Positions 8,528 to 18,128 of a DNA stretch of 64,000 nucleotides are shown piece by piece. Location of the stretch: contig DBBQ01000006.1 in NCBI GenBank assembly GCA_002292265.1, positions 31,707 to 95,706 of the forward strand, given 5' to 3'. A model generated the notes under the pieces. That model had not been told where the DNA came from, did no database searches, and saw only the letters and a list, made by a program, of their open reading frames with translations. The stretch is from Flavobacteriaceae bacterium UBA980 (GTDB taxonomy: Bacteria; Bacteroidota; Bacteroidia; Flavobacteriales; Flavobacteriaceae). A program made the translations under genes and the position numbers. Within the stretch, counting starts at the first letter, position 1; each line of letters begins with the position of its first letter.

Positions 8528-8980
8528 TTACGAGGATAATTGTTGTTTGACGAGATTGGCAATCATTTTACCTTCTGCTTTACCAGACAATTCTTGCGAT
8601 GCCATTCCCATTACCTTACCCATATCTTTCATTCCCTCTGCGCCTGTTTTTATAATAATTTCAGACACAACTTTTGCCACTTCTGCTTCCGACAATTGCT
8701 CAGGTAGAAAGGAAGCGATTACTTCCGCCTGGGCTTCTTCGGGTGTAGCAAGATCGGACCTTCCCTGATCTCTAAAAATTGAAGCACTTTCTTTGCGCTG
8801 TTTTACCAAGCGTTGTAGTATTTTTATCGCTTCTTCATCACTCAGCTCCGCTCCCCCTCCTTTTGCCGTTTGTGCTAGCAGCACAGCCGATTTAATTGCG
8901 CGAAGCGATTCCAGCTTTAGGCTGTCCTTGGCACGCATGGCGCTTTTTATTTCTTCAGTTAAATTAGAAAGTATTCCCAT
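8528..8980 (-). CDS. yqeY: GatB/YqeY-domain protein
   Basis: This 150-residue soluble, helical protein matches the YqeY family along its length: N-terminal MRAKDSLKLESLRAIKSA-type helix, then KQRKES, FLPEQLSEAEV and a C-terminal GKAEGKMIANLV segment. The family shares a fold with the tRNA-binding tail domain of the GatB amidotransferase subunit; its own role is not settled. It follows ftsZ by 2 nt and is the last gene of the division cluster, so it is presumably co-transcribed with ftsA and ftsZ. Confidence 0.9.
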   Translation of the reverse strand: MGILSNLTEEIKSAMRAKDSLKLESLRAIKSAVLLAQTAKGGGAELSDEEAIKILQRLVKQRKESASIFRDQGRSDLATPEEAQAEVIASFLPEQLSEAEVAKVVSEIIIKTGAEGMKDMGKVMGMASQELSGKAEGKMIANLVKQQLSS

Positions 8981-8982
8981 AG

Positions 8983-11166
8983 TTAGTCTACGTTATCGTG
9001 TAAAAATGAATTATTGGATCGGATCTGAAGATTGTCATTCCCGTCATTATCCAAAGAAAGCCGTGAAGGAGACTCAGGTAAATTCGAATCTAAATCGAGT
9101 CCTTTTCTTTTGTAAGCAGGCTCTTTTTCCATTTCTTCTACCTTTTGATACTGGTGTGAAAACTTGTGGTTAAATGCCTTTAAATGCGATTTGCGTTTTT
9201 CGGACTGCGTTGAGACGGTTTGATCTATAGTCTGTTCAAAAGGGTTGGCTTCTTCCACTTCTGAATCAAGCGTTGGCTCCGCTTTGGAGGCAGAACTATC
9301 CATTTCTTCAGAAGCACCTTTTAATTCAAATTGAACTTCAAGTGAGGCATTCTCAAAATCTTTTTCTACTACGGCGGGCTCCGAAACCTCTTCCATCTCT
9401 TGGGGAGTTGCTATCGTTTGTGGCTTCTGATCTGAAATAGGAAGCTCAAAATCCATGAGTATTTGACTTTCACTCGGAACGATCTCAGGATCCACCACGT
9501 CCATTTCGAATAAAGGATTGGTTACTTCATTAAAAATAAATTCTTCCTCTTCAGATATTTCGACTTCAGAAGTTGGTGTTTCTATAAAATCAGTTTCCTC
9601 AACCGATTCACTTACTTCTCCAAACTGAGGTTCAAAAAGCGGGGATTCGACAAAGGGTTCTTTAGGATCCGAAAATTCATTTACCTCAGGGTCAACCGTT
9701 TCGGGGGTTACTGGGTTTTCCTCTTGAACTTCGGAATCAAATTCTCTCTCTTCCAGATCGGAAAAAGTGGTTTGTTCCATTTCAAAAGATTCTACTTCAG
9801 CCTCCTCATTGATTTCGAAATCTCTTGATTCTTCGTTGGTTTCCTGACTGTCTACTGATTCAAAATCAGGATCAACAGTTTCAAAAAAGGAAGCTTCTTC
9901 TTGCATAAAAGGGGTCGCTTCTTCCGTATCCTGAATTTCCACTCCATTGAAAACAACTTCTGCTTCTACTTCAATATCGTGGAGTATCGAATTCATCGGA
10001 ATCAAGGGGTCTTGATTTTTACTTTCCAAAGAAGAAACAGGTGCTATGGGCATTTCTGTTTGATTTTGTGTTGAACCAAAAGGAAGTTCATTCGATTCTT
10101 CACTGAGATCATGTACTATTTTTTGTTCGTCTTCTAGCGTATGAATGATTTTTTTGGCTTCGGTATTTGAAATTTCATTTTGTTGTTCCTGTCCAAAACC
10201 CGTCGCAATTACAGTAACCGAAATTTCGTTACCCAGGTTTTCATCTTCCCCTACTCCCATGATGATGTTCGTATGGTTTCCAGCTTCCGCTTGGATAAAA
10301 TCACTGATTTCTCCAATTTCGTCAATCGTAATTTCATCTGTTCCCGAAACAATCAACAATAAAACATTTTTACAACCAGTGATCTTGTTGTCGTTCAACA
10401 AGGGGGAATCCAGCGCTTTTACAATGGCCTCTTGTGCTCGGTTACTTCCAGAAGCTGCTCCCGACCCCATAATGGCGGTTCCAGAATTGGTAAGTACAGT
10501 TTTGGCATCTTTAAGGTCGATATTTTGGGTGTAGTGATGGGTAATCACTTCTGCAATTCCACGCGCTGCTGTCGCCAAAACTTCATCTGCTTTGGCAAAA
10601 CCTGCTTTAAATCCAAGGTTCCCATAGACTTCCCGCAGCTTGTTGTTGTTGATTACAATCAGTGCATCTACACTTTCTTTAATACGTTCTAGCCCTTTTT
10701 GTGCTTGTTCCAACCGCAAACGCCCTTCAAACTGAAACGGCATGGTTACAATTCCCACCGTCAAAATATCTAACGATTTTGCCATTTGAGCAATGACTGG
10801 AGCAGCTCCTGTACCTGTTCCTCCTCCCATTCCTGCTGTAATAAAGACCATTTTGGTTTGGGTGGACAAAACTGTTTCAATCTCGGTTTGACTTTCTTTG
10901 GCAGCTTGCTCTCCAACCTCAGGGTTGGCTCCCGCTCCTAAACCCTCTGTCAGGCTCGCACCTAGTTGGATTTTGGTAGGCACACCGCTCTCGGAAAGCG
11001 CTTGGGCATCGGTATTGGTAATGACAAAATCGACTCCTTTGATCCCTTGCTGGAACATATAATTGATCGCGTTGCTACCCCCACCCCCTACGCCAATCAC
11101 CTTAATGACGTTACTTCTGTTTTTGGGCAGATCGAAATTGATTCCTTTAGTTTCTTCTTGGTCCAT
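8983..11166 (-). CDS. ftsZ: Cell division protein FtsZ with a long acidic tail
   Basis: This tubulin-like GTPase forms the division ring at mid-cell. The GTP-binding signature GGGTGTG is at residues 114-120, and the T7 loop catalytic pattern NxDxxD (NIDLKD) is present. The globular core ends near residue 330. A tail of nearly 400 residues follows, making the protein 727 residues against roughly 380-400 in E. coli and B. subtilis. Residues about 340-640 are very acidic with recurring Phe/Pro; the last 80 residues turn basic and then polar. No clear DIPxFLR-type terminal peptide is visible. It lies directly downstream of ftsA (11-nt gap) in the dcw cluster. Confidence 0.97.
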   Translation of the reverse strand: MDQEETKGINFDLPKNRSNVIKVIGVGGGGSNAINYMFQQGIKGVDFVITNTDAQALSESGVPTKIQLGASLTEGLGAGANPEVGEQAAKESQTEIETVLSTQTKMVFITAGMGGGTGTGAAPVIAQMAKSLDILTVGIVTMPFQFEGRLRLEQAQKGLERIKESVDALIVINNNKLREVYGNLGFKAGFAKADEVLATAARGIAEVITHHYTQNIDLKDAKTVLTNSGTAIMGSGAASGSNRAQEAIVKALDSPLLNDNKITGCKNVLLLIVSGTDEITIDEIGEISDFIQAEAGNHTNIIMGVGEDENLGNEISVTVIATGFGQEQQNEISNTEAKKIIHTLEDEQKIVHDLSEESNELPFGSTQNQTEMPIAPVSSLESKNQDPLIPMNSILHDIEVEAEVVFNGVEIQDTEEATPFMQEEASFFETVDPDFESVDSQETNEESRDFEINEEAEVESFEMEQTTFSDLEEREFDSEVQEENPVTPETVDPEVNEFSDPKEPFVESPLFEPQFGEVSESVEETDFIETPTSEVEISEEEEFIFNEVTNPLFEMDVVDPEIVPSESQILMDFELPISDQKPQTIATPQEMEEVSEPAVVEKDFENASLEVQFELKGASEEMDSSASKAEPTLDSEVEEANPFEQTIDQTVSTQSEKRKSHLKAFNHKFSHQYQKVEEMEKEPAYKRKGLDLDSNLPESPSRLSLDNDGNDNLQIRSNNSFLHDNVD

Positions 11167-11177
11167 CTGGCTATTAA

Positions 11178-12488
11178 TTATGCGTTATCTAAAAATTCTT
11201 TTAATTTTTCCCCAAAACGATCTAAAATTGATTTTCGTTGTTGAGAAACGTCAACTGTGGCGCGCTCTTCACTTGATAATTCTGTGGGTACTACTTCAGC
11301 AGTATCTTCAGTTGTTCTCCCCGCTGGTGCTTCTTCTAAGGCATTCATAAGAAGTCCTACAGAAGTAGCAAAAAGTGGACTTGAAACCGCTTCTTGTGTA
11401 TTTCCAGCAAGGTGCTCACTGGGATATCCCACTCTAGTATCCATTCCCGTGATGTATTCTACTAGCTGTTTTAAGTGCTTCAGTTGGCTTCCACCCCCAG
11501 TCAATACAATTCCCGCAATGAGTTTTTTCTTTTGGTCGTTATGACCGTAATTTTTGATTTCTAAAAACACTTGTTCTATAATTTCTACCACACGTGCATT
11601 GATAATTTTAGAGAGTGTTTTCAATGAGATTTCCTTAGGATCTCTTCCCTGAAGACCAGGGATAGAAACGATTTCGGTATCGCGATTTTCACCCGGCCAG
11701 GCAGATCCAAATTTGATTTTTAACAATTCGGCTTGTTTTTCAATAATGGAGCAGCCTTCCTTGATATCCTCAGAAATTACATTTCCACCAAAGGGAATCA
11801 CCGCTGTATGTCGAATGATACCGTCTTTAAAAATCGCTAAATCGGTGGTCCCGCCTCCTATGTCAATCAGGGCGACACCCGCTTCTTTTTCTTCATAACT
11901 TAAAACCGCTTCCGAGGAGGCCAAAGGTTCTAGAGTGATGTTTGCCATGTTGAGCCCAGCACTTTTGATACAACGACCGATGTTTTTTATAGAAGAAACT
12001 TGTCCTACCACTACATGAAAATTGGCCTCTAAGCGACCTCCATGCATTCCGATGGGCTCTTTGATTTCGCCTTGTCCGTCAACTTTATACTCTTGGGGTA
12101 GGACATGAATGATTTCCTCTCCAGGCAACATTACCAATTTGTAAACCTGCTGAATCAATCGTTGGATATCTTCCTCATCAATCACAGATTCTGGGTTTTC
12201 TCTGGTGATGTAGTCACTGTGTTGAATACTGCGAATGTGCTGTCCTGCTATTCCTACCACAACATCACTTATCTGAAATCCGGAATTGGTATTGGCATCG
12301 TCCACAGCCTGCTGGATGGATTGAATTGTTTGGGTAATGTTATTCACAACTCCCCGATGCACTCCAAGGCTTTTCGACTTTCCTACGCCCAAAATCTCTA
12401 CCTTGTTGAATTCGTTTTTTTGTCCTACTAAAGCCACGATTTTTGTCGTGCCAATATCAAGTCCAACTGAATAATTTGTCTGTTCCAT
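11178..12488 (-). CDS. ftsA: Cell division protein FtsA
   Basis: This 436-residue actin-family ATPase tethers FtsZ to the membrane. The phosphate-1 motif GLDIGTTK is at residues 9-16 and the phosphate-2 motif DIGGGTTDLAIF at 209-220. An SHS2-type 1C region lies between them. The last 20 residues form a likely amphipathic membrane-targeting helix (ILDRFGEKLKEFL), preceded by a flexible Thr/Glu-rich linker. It sits between ftsQ (4-nt gap) and ftsZ, the usual order. Confidence 0.97.
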   Translation of the reverse strand: MEQTNYSVGLDIGTTKIVALVGQKNEFNKVEILGVGKSKSLGVHRGVVNNITQTIQSIQQAVDDANTNSGFQISDVVVGIAGQHIRSIQHSDYITRENPESVIDEEDIQRLIQQVYKLVMLPGEEIIHVLPQEYKVDGQGEIKEPIGMHGGRLEANFHVVVGQVSSIKNIGRCIKSAGLNMANITLEPLASSEAVLSYEEKEAGVALIDIGGGTTDLAIFKDGIIRHTAVIPFGGNVISEDIKEGCSIIEKQAELLKIKFGSAWPGENRDTEIVSIPGLQGRDPKEISLKTLSKIINARVVEIIEQVFLEIKNYGHNDQKKKLIAGIVLTGGGSQLKHLKQLVEYITGMDTRVGYPSEHLAGNTQEAVSSPLFATSVGLLMNALEEAPAGRTTEDTAEVVPTELSSEERATVDVSQQRKSILDRFGEKLKEFLDNA

Positions 12489-12492
12489 AATA

Positions 12493-13206
12493 TTAAAATG
12501 TTGATGCGACTACTTGTTTTTTGAAGCTTAAATTAATTTTTTGATACGTTCCTAGGCTGTCTTGTACATTTTGAAACGCACAAAACACTTTTAATTTTTT
12601 TATTTTTTCTTGGATTCGGGTTGGCGCTCCAAAAACCACTTGAAAATCATAAGATTTTAAACGGAGCTCGTATTGGTTATTTTCTAGCGATATGGATTCC
12701 AATTCACGGGAGAGAAAAGAATCCTTTTTAAGAGTTGAAATAAGTGCTGCGGTGGGTTCCATGGACAATGTAGGAGTAGGTGAATGAAACGCAGGATAGG
12801 AGATCGAATCCAAAATTTTAAAAGCAAAAAGTACGCCACTAGCATCCGAGAAAAAAGGGGGGTCCGAGACTACCTTAAAAAGCGGTTGTCTCTCTGTAAT
12901 TAGAAGCGAAAGCGTCCCTTCTGGTCGAACAAAAATTTCGGCATTTTCGACCTCTGGTGTACTGTTCACGTGGTTTTCAAGCATATTCAAATCTAAACTA
13001 TCTTTCCTCAGGCTAGACTCATCACGTAGCTTTTGTGTTAACAATTTATTAACCACAGCCTCATTTAAGAACTGCGGAGTATGACTAAAATTCACTTCTA
13101 TTTTCAGAGGTTTTTTCTGCTGATATCGATACTGTGCAAACCAGCAACAACCCCCAAAAAAGAGAATTGTGGTTGCCAAAAACAAACTGGATTTTTTGAT
13201 TTTCAT
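12493..13206 (-). CDS. ftsQ: Cell division protein FtsQ
   Basis: This 237-residue bitopic protein has a short basic N-terminus, one transmembrane segment (about 7-25), and a periplasmic part with POTRA-like and FtsQ-type beta segments. Sequence motifs are weak, as is usual for FtsQ; the call rests mainly on size, topology and its position between murC (4-nt overlap) and ftsA. It should bridge the early ring and the FtsL/FtsI septal synthase. Confidence 0.88.
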   Translation of the reverse strand: MKIKKSSLFLATTILFFGGCCWFAQYRYQQKKPLKIEVNFSHTPQFLNEAVVNKLLTQKLRDESSLRKDSLDLNMLENHVNSTPEVENAEIFVRPEGTLSLLITERQPLFKVVSDPPFFSDASGVLFAFKILDSISYPAFHSPTPTLSMEPTAALISTLKKDSFLSRELESISLENNQYELRLKSYDFQVVFGAPTRIQEKIKKLKVFCAFQNVQDSLGTYQKINLSFKKQVVASTF

Positions 13207-14540
13207 AGACTTGTAAATTGGGGTTTTAGTTGCTGTATTTCGGTTCCAATGTCGCCTGCGCCTAACAATGCAAAAACGGAAGCTTCACTGGTTTCTAAAA
13301 CCGATTGAATCTCAGTTTTAGGGATACACTTTTTTTGATTGTGCGCCAAGCCGTCTAACAAGATTTTTGAAGTGATGCCGGGTATCGGCATTTCCCTCGC
13401 AGGATAAATTTCCATAAGAACTACTTCATCGAATTGGCACAAAACAGTTAAAAATTCATCCCAAAAATCCCGCGTTCTAGAAAAAAGATGGGGCTGAAAG
13501 ACCACACAATTTCTTTGGCCGGGAAAAAAGCTTTGAAGCGTTTCAAAAACACGTTGAATTTCGGTTGGATGATGTGCGTAATCATCGATTACAACCGCCT
13601 CTTTCCACCGGTACAGATTCATCCGCCGATAAACGCCTGGAAAACTTTTTAGGGTAGGTAAAATTTCCTCCATTTCGAGACCTGCTTGTTCTGCTAGCGC
13701 TATTGCTGCAAGTGCATTGGCTATGTTGTGACTCCCCAGTTGATTTAAACACACCGCTTTGAAAAGTCCTGTGGGAGTCGCTAAATCAAAACGGTATCCT
13801 TCATCGGTTGTTTGAAGATTAAAGGCTTTGTAATCTGCTGCAACTTCAACTCCAAAAGTCAATCCCGAAATAGGAAGTCCATGTGCAACAATCAATTTTT
13901 GCTCGACTTGCTTCGAAAATTGAACAAAAGCTTCTAAAAAAGCGGCTTCCGTTTTATATATATCCAGATGGTCGGGTTCTAAGGAAGTGATACAGGCAAA
14001 ACTTGGATGTAAATGCAAAAAGGAGCGATCGAATTCGTCCGCTTCAACAATAAAAGTTTCTGAACCTGTTCCAATTAAATTAGAGGAATTGTGATTTATA
14101 AATCCACCCATTACTGAAGTAAAGGACTGATTTGTCTTCGTAAAAATATGGGTTAAAATTGCCGCTGTGGTTGTTTTTCCGTGGGTTCCTGCTACGGCAA
14201 GTGTCTTTTTATCAGCACAGCATGCTGCTAAAAATTGAGCGCGTTTCATCACACGGTTTCCTTGTGCAAAGTAATATGCCAATTGGGGATGGCTTTGATC
14301 TATAGCAGCCGTATAGACTACACGAACATCTGCTCCTAACAAATTATGCGATAAAGCCGAGGTTTTTGAATCAAAAGTTATTTTTATACCTTCTTGAATG
14401 AGTTGGGCTGTTATCTCAGAAGGTGTTTTGTCATAACCGTAGACTTCATGACCCGACCTCAGACACCAACGCGCCAAAGCGGACATGCCCACACCACCGA
14501 TGCCCATAAAATAATAGGTATGTTTCGGAGCTTTGGTCAT
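13203..14540 (-). CDS. murC: UDP-N-acetylmuramate--L-alanine ligase MurC
   Basis: This cytoplasmic Mur ligase adds L-Ala to UDP-MurNAc. It has the N-terminal UDP-binding motif GIGGVGMSALA (about 13-23), the ATP P-loop GTHGKTT (118-124), EADEFDRSF in the central domain, and a DDYAHHPTEI motif in the C-terminal domain. At 445 residues it is normal for MurC. It overlaps murG by 4 nt upstream and ftsQ by 4 nt downstream, so translation is probably coupled. Confidence 0.96.
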   Translation of the reverse strand: MTKAPKHTYYFMGIGGVGMSALARWCLRSGHEVYGYDKTPSEITAQLIQEGIKITFDSKTSALSHNLLGADVRVVYTAAIDQSHPQLAYYFAQGNRVMKRAQFLAACCADKKTLAVAGTHGKTTTAAILTHIFTKTNQSFTSVMGGFINHNSSNLIGTGSETFIVEADEFDRSFLHLHPSFACITSLEPDHLDIYKTEAAFLEAFVQFSKQVEQKLIVAHGLPISGLTFGVEVAADYKAFNLQTTDEGYRFDLATPTGLFKAVCLNQLGSHNIANALAAIALAEQAGLEMEEILPTLKSFPGVYRRMNLYRWKEAVVIDDYAHHPTEIQRVFETLQSFFPGQRNCVVFQPHLFSRTRDFWDEFLTVLCQFDEVVLMEIYPAREMPIPGITSKILLDGLAHNQKKCIPKTEIQSVLETSEASVFALLGAGDIGTEIQQLKPQFTSL

Positions 14541-15619
14541 AAGAGCTGTTGTATTTCGTTAAGGATGGTTTGGGTAGCCTCAGGCTTTGCCAAAGCTTTT
14601 AAGTTTGCTTGCATTTTTTGTTGTTGTACTGTTTTTGAAACCCAATCTGAAAACTGCGTTTTAAATTTTTCATCCAGTTCGTTTTCTTCAATTAAAAGAG
14701 CGGCATCCTCCTCAACCAAAGCAGCTGCATTGTGAAATTGATGGTTCGCCGTCACATTTGGAGAGGGTATCAGCAAAAGGGGTTTGCCCACACAGCAAAG
14801 TTCAGAAATACTCCCAGCCCCTGCGCGTGATATGATAAAATCTGCAGCGGCATAAAAGTTTTCCATTTCATAAATAAAGGGTCGGATCACTACCTCGTTG
14901 GACTGTGAAGATTTGTAGGTGTCATAATACAACGAACCACATTGCCACAACACTTGGAGTCCCTGATCTCGAATAAAATCCAATTCAGAATGAATCAATT
15001 CATTGATTCGCTTCGCTCCCAAACTTCCTCCAATAACGGCCAAGGTCTTTCTTTTGGGATCGAGATTAAAAAACGTTTTTGCTTTTTCGCTGGAATGGGA
15101 TTGGGTTAAGGAGGCCCGAACGGGATTTCCTGTCAACTGAATTTTAGATTTTGGGAAAAATCGTTCTAAGCCTTTATAAGCCACACAAATTCGATCCACC
15201 TTTTTACTTAAAATTCTATTGGTAATCCCGGGATATGAATTTTGTTCTTGAATAAGGGTGGGCACTCTTAACCATTGCGCAACTTGCAAAAGCGGTCCGC
15301 TAGCAAAGCCGCCCGTACCTACTACTACGTCGGGCTTAAAACGTTTTAAAATTCGAAATGCATTCCACAAACTGCTGATCAATTTAAAGGGAAACAATAG
15401 GTTTTGAAGTGATAAAGACCTTTGAAAACCACTAATCCAAAGCCCCTCAATAGAAAAACCAGCTTTTGGAACTTTTTCCATTTCCATTTTACCTTTAGCA
15501 CCTACAAATAAAATTGAAGATTCAGTAAAGTGTTCTTTAATACCCATCGCTATAGCAAGAGCTGGATAAATATGTCCTCCTGTACCCCCGCCTGATATGA
15601 TGAGTTTAAAGGGTTTCAC
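14537..15619 (-). CDS. murG: Lipid II synthase MurG
   Basis: This GT-B glycosyltransferase transfers GlcNAc from UDP-GlcNAc to lipid I at the inner face of the membrane. The N-terminal glycine loop GGGTGGHIYPALA (about 10-22), GTGGFASGP, and a C-terminal donor site with SRAGAGSISELC are visible. Length 360 fits the family. The start is GTG at 15619, inside the end of ftsW (14-nt overlap). Confidence 0.96.
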   Translation of the reverse strand: MKPFKLIISGGGTGGHIYPALAIAMGIKEHFTESSILFVGAKGKMEMEKVPKAGFSIEGLWISGFQRSLSLQNLLFPFKLISSLWNAFRILKRFKPDVVVGTGGFASGPLLQVAQWLRVPTLIQEQNSYPGITNRILSKKVDRICVAYKGLERFFPKSKIQLTGNPVRASLTQSHSSEKAKTFFNLDPKRKTLAVIGGSLGAKRINELIHSELDFIRDQGLQVLWQCGSLYYDTYKSSQSNEVVIRPFIYEMENFYAAADFIISRAGAGSISELCCVGKPLLLIPSPNVTANHQFHNAAALVEEDAALLIEENELDEKFKTQFSDWVSKTVQQQKMQANLKALAKPEATQTILNEIQQLL

Positions 15620-16790
15620 TTAATACGTTTAAAGGGTTGCTTTCATCGATTGGACTTGCTCCATCGAGCTCCTCCTGAACACTAATACTTAAAATAATTC
15701 CCAGAGCGATACAGGTCATCCAAGCTGAAGTTCCTCCACTGCTAATCATGGGTAAATTTTGACCCGTAACGGGCAACACTTGCAATGCCACTCCCATATT
15801 GATAAAGGCTTGGAAGACAATGGGAATGCCTAGGCCCACCACTGCAAGTTTGCCAAACACACTGGTGGTCTTATAGGAGATTACCAAGATTCTATAGAGT
15901 AAGAGCAGGTACAATAAAATCAAACCAACGCCCCCTACAAGTCCAAATTCTTCAACAATGATGGCATAAATAAAATCGGAAGAGCTTTGAGGTAAAAAGT
16001 TTTTCATACGGCTTTTTCCAGCTCCTAGTCCAAAAATTTTACCTGTCACTATAGCGGTCTTTGCGCGGGCTACCTGATAGTTCCCGTCGGAACTTTCGCC
16101 CGTTCTAAAGTTCTCAATCCGACTCGTCCAAGTATCCACCCGATTGGGAAAAACTCCTGGAAAGGCCTTGACTAATAAAAAGAATAACAGCACTGCTGTA
16201 ACTCCTGCTCCAATTATAGTCATCAGATAACGCAAGGGATACCCTGCAATAAATGCCAACATTAAGACCATAGAAAAGAGGAGGGCGGCTGTTGATAGGT
16301 TTGAAGGAAATATGAGCAGCACTACTACAAAAACAGGCAACCAAAAACGAAGTAATGAACTTTTAAAAGTAGGAGTGGCTTCCTCCAGTTTTGAAAGATA
16401 GGTGGCCGAATACGTCATCAGGACCACAGAAGCTAGTGTAGAGGTTTGAAAACTAAGCCCGATGATCGGGATTCGGATCCAGCGACTTGCATTTGCCTCA
16501 GCAATAACTGTTCCCTGTGTAGCCGTATAGATAAGCAGCAAGACTACTATGGGAAGCATTAAAATTGAAATTCCTCTGAAATAATAAGAAGGAATTTTAT
16601 GAACCGAAAACAGCAAAACAAAACCAATTGTGAGAATCACAAAATGTTTCATCAAATAGCCCCAAGGGGTTCCTTTCCCAACTACATATACTAAATTTGA
16701 ACTAGCACTAAAAATGGGCAAAAAGGAAAATATGGCTAATAAGCCTAAAATCCCCCACAATACTTTATCTCCTTTTAGTGCTTGAAACAT
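15606..16790 (-). CDS. ftsW: Septal SEDS glycosyltransferase FtsW
   Basis: This 394-residue polytopic membrane protein of the SEDS family polymerises lipid II at the septum together with FtsI. Around ten hydrophobic segments are visible, with family features GLGAGKSR in the long periplasmic loop, EEFGLVGG, and a C-terminal PVTGQNLPMISSGGTS segment. The order murD-ftsW-murG is the usual one in dcw clusters, which separates it from RodA. Confidence 0.95.
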   Translation of the reverse strand: MFQALKGDKVLWGILGLLAIFSFLPIFSASSNLVYVVGKGTPWGYLMKHFVILTIGFVLLFSVHKIPSYYFRGISILMLPIVVLLLIYTATQGTVIAEANASRWIRIPIIGLSFQTSTLASVVLMTYSATYLSKLEEATPTFKSSLLRFWLPVFVVVLLIFPSNLSTAALLFSMVLMLAFIAGYPLRYLMTIIGAGVTAVLLFFLLVKAFPGVFPNRVDTWTSRIENFRTGESSDGNYQVARAKTAIVTGKIFGLGAGKSRMKNFLPQSSSDFIYAIIVEEFGLVGGVGLILLYLLLLYRILVISYKTTSVFGKLAVVGLGIPIVFQAFINMGVALQVLPVTGQNLPMISSGGTSAWMTCIALGIILSISVQEELDGASPIDESNPLNVLSETL

Positions 16791-16793
16791 AAT

Positions 16794-18128
16794 TTATATA
16801 TTTCTAACGGCATTTTTAAATTGATTCCCACGGTCTTCATAATTCTCAAACAAATCGAAACTTGCACAAGCGGGAGATAACAGCACGGTGTCTTTCGGTA
16901 CCGCGACTTTATGAGCAATTTTAACTGCCTCGCTCATGGACTGAGTTTCGATGAAAATATCTGTGACATTCTCAAAAGTATCCCGTAATTTTTCATTGTC
17001 TACACCTAAGCAAATAATAGCTTTTGCCTTTTCACGCACCATGGGAAGTAAGGATTCGTAATCGTTTCCTTTGTCCACTCCCCCAACAATCCAAACCAAT
17101 GGTGTGTCCGTACTTTCAATAGCAAAAAAGGTAGCATTGATATTGGTTGCTTTGGAATCATTAATGAACTGGACGTGTTGTATGGTGAGCACTTTTTCCA
17201 TTCGGTGTGGAGCTCCTTTAAAATGGGTCAAGCTCTCGCGTATGGAATCTTTACTGATTTCCAAAAGACTGGCTATCGTCGATGCGGCCATCGCATTGAG
17301 TAAATTATGTCTTCCTGAAAGTGAAAATTGTCCTGCGTTTATCATAGTCGTTTCATTTTTGCGTTGTATTGTGATGTGATTTTCTTTTGCATATACTCCT
17401 GTCGTTTGGGCTACGGTTGCTAAGGGTATTTTTTCTGCTTTGATCGTTGTTTTTTCTAAGGCATTTATCAGTACGGGGTCTTCGGCATTGAATAGGAAAA
17501 AATCCTTTTCTGTTTGATTCTCAGAGATTTTTAGCTTGGATTGGATATAGGCCTCAAATTGATAGTTATATCGATCCAAGTGGTCTGGTGTGATGTTTGT
17601 AATTACAGCTATATGGGGTGCAAAATCCTGTATATCATCCAGTTGAAAACTACTTAGTTCCAAGACATAAAAATCAAAATCTGTCTCTGCAACTTGAAGT
17701 GCAAAGGAGTTCCCAATATTTCCAGCCATACCCACATGAAGTCCAGCATCTTTAAGTATTTGATAGGTAAGTAGAGTTGTCGTTGTTTTTCCGTTAGTAC
17801 CGGTGATCCCTATTAAAGTCGCCGAAGTATGTTGGGCGGCAAATTCAATTTCAGAGCAAATGGTTTTGCCTTGTGCCTTTAATGTTTTGATCAAAGGAAC
17901 ATCTGAAGGAATTCCGGGGCTTTTGATAACCAAATGAGCTTCTTGCATCGATTCCAGAGTGTGCTGTCCAGCCTCCCATAGGATTCCTTCTTTTACTAGA
18001 AGTGCTTGTAATTCTGTATCGATGTCGTTTTGATCTGAAAGAAAGACCTCGTATCCCATCTTTTTCCCTAGAATTGCGGCTCCTACTCCACTCTCACCCG
18101 CACCCAAAATGACCAATTTTTTTTCCAT
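16794..18128 (-). CDS. murD: UDP-MurNAc-L-alanine--D-glutamate ligase MurD
   Basis: This cytoplasmic Mur ligase of 444 residues adds D-Glu. An N-terminal nucleotide fold (LGAGESGVGAA), the ATP loop GTNGKTT (110-116), ITPDHLDRY and FINDSKATN in the central and C-terminal domains identify it. The start ATG at 18128 overlaps the last base of the mraY gene, so the two are tightly linked. Confidence 0.96.
   Translation of the reverse strand: MEKKLVILGAGESGVGAAILGKKMGYEVFLSDQNDIDTELQALLVKEGILWEAGQHTLESMQEAHLVIKSPGIPSDVPLIKTLKAQGKTICSEIEFAAQHTSATLIGITGTNGKTTTTLLTYQILKDAGLHVGMAGNIGNSFALQVAETDFDFYVLELSSFQLDDIQDFAPHIAVITNITPDHLDRYNYQFEAYIQSKLKISENQTEKDFFLFNAEDPVLINALEKTTIKAEKIPLATVAQTTGVYAKENHITIQRKNETTMINAGQFSLSGRHNLLNAMAASTIASLLEISKDSIRESLTHFKGAPHRMEKVLTIQHVQFINDSKATNINATFFAIESTDTPLVWIVGGVDKGNDYESLLPMVREKAKAIICLGVDNEKLRDTFENVTDIFIETQSMSEAVKIAHKVAVPKDTVLLSPACASFDLFENYEDRGNQFKNAVRNI

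Noticed and set aside
10145-10534. Plus-strand open frame of 129 codons inside ftsZ
   Set aside because: It is antisense to the highly conserved GTPase core; its openness follows from the codon use of ftsZ.
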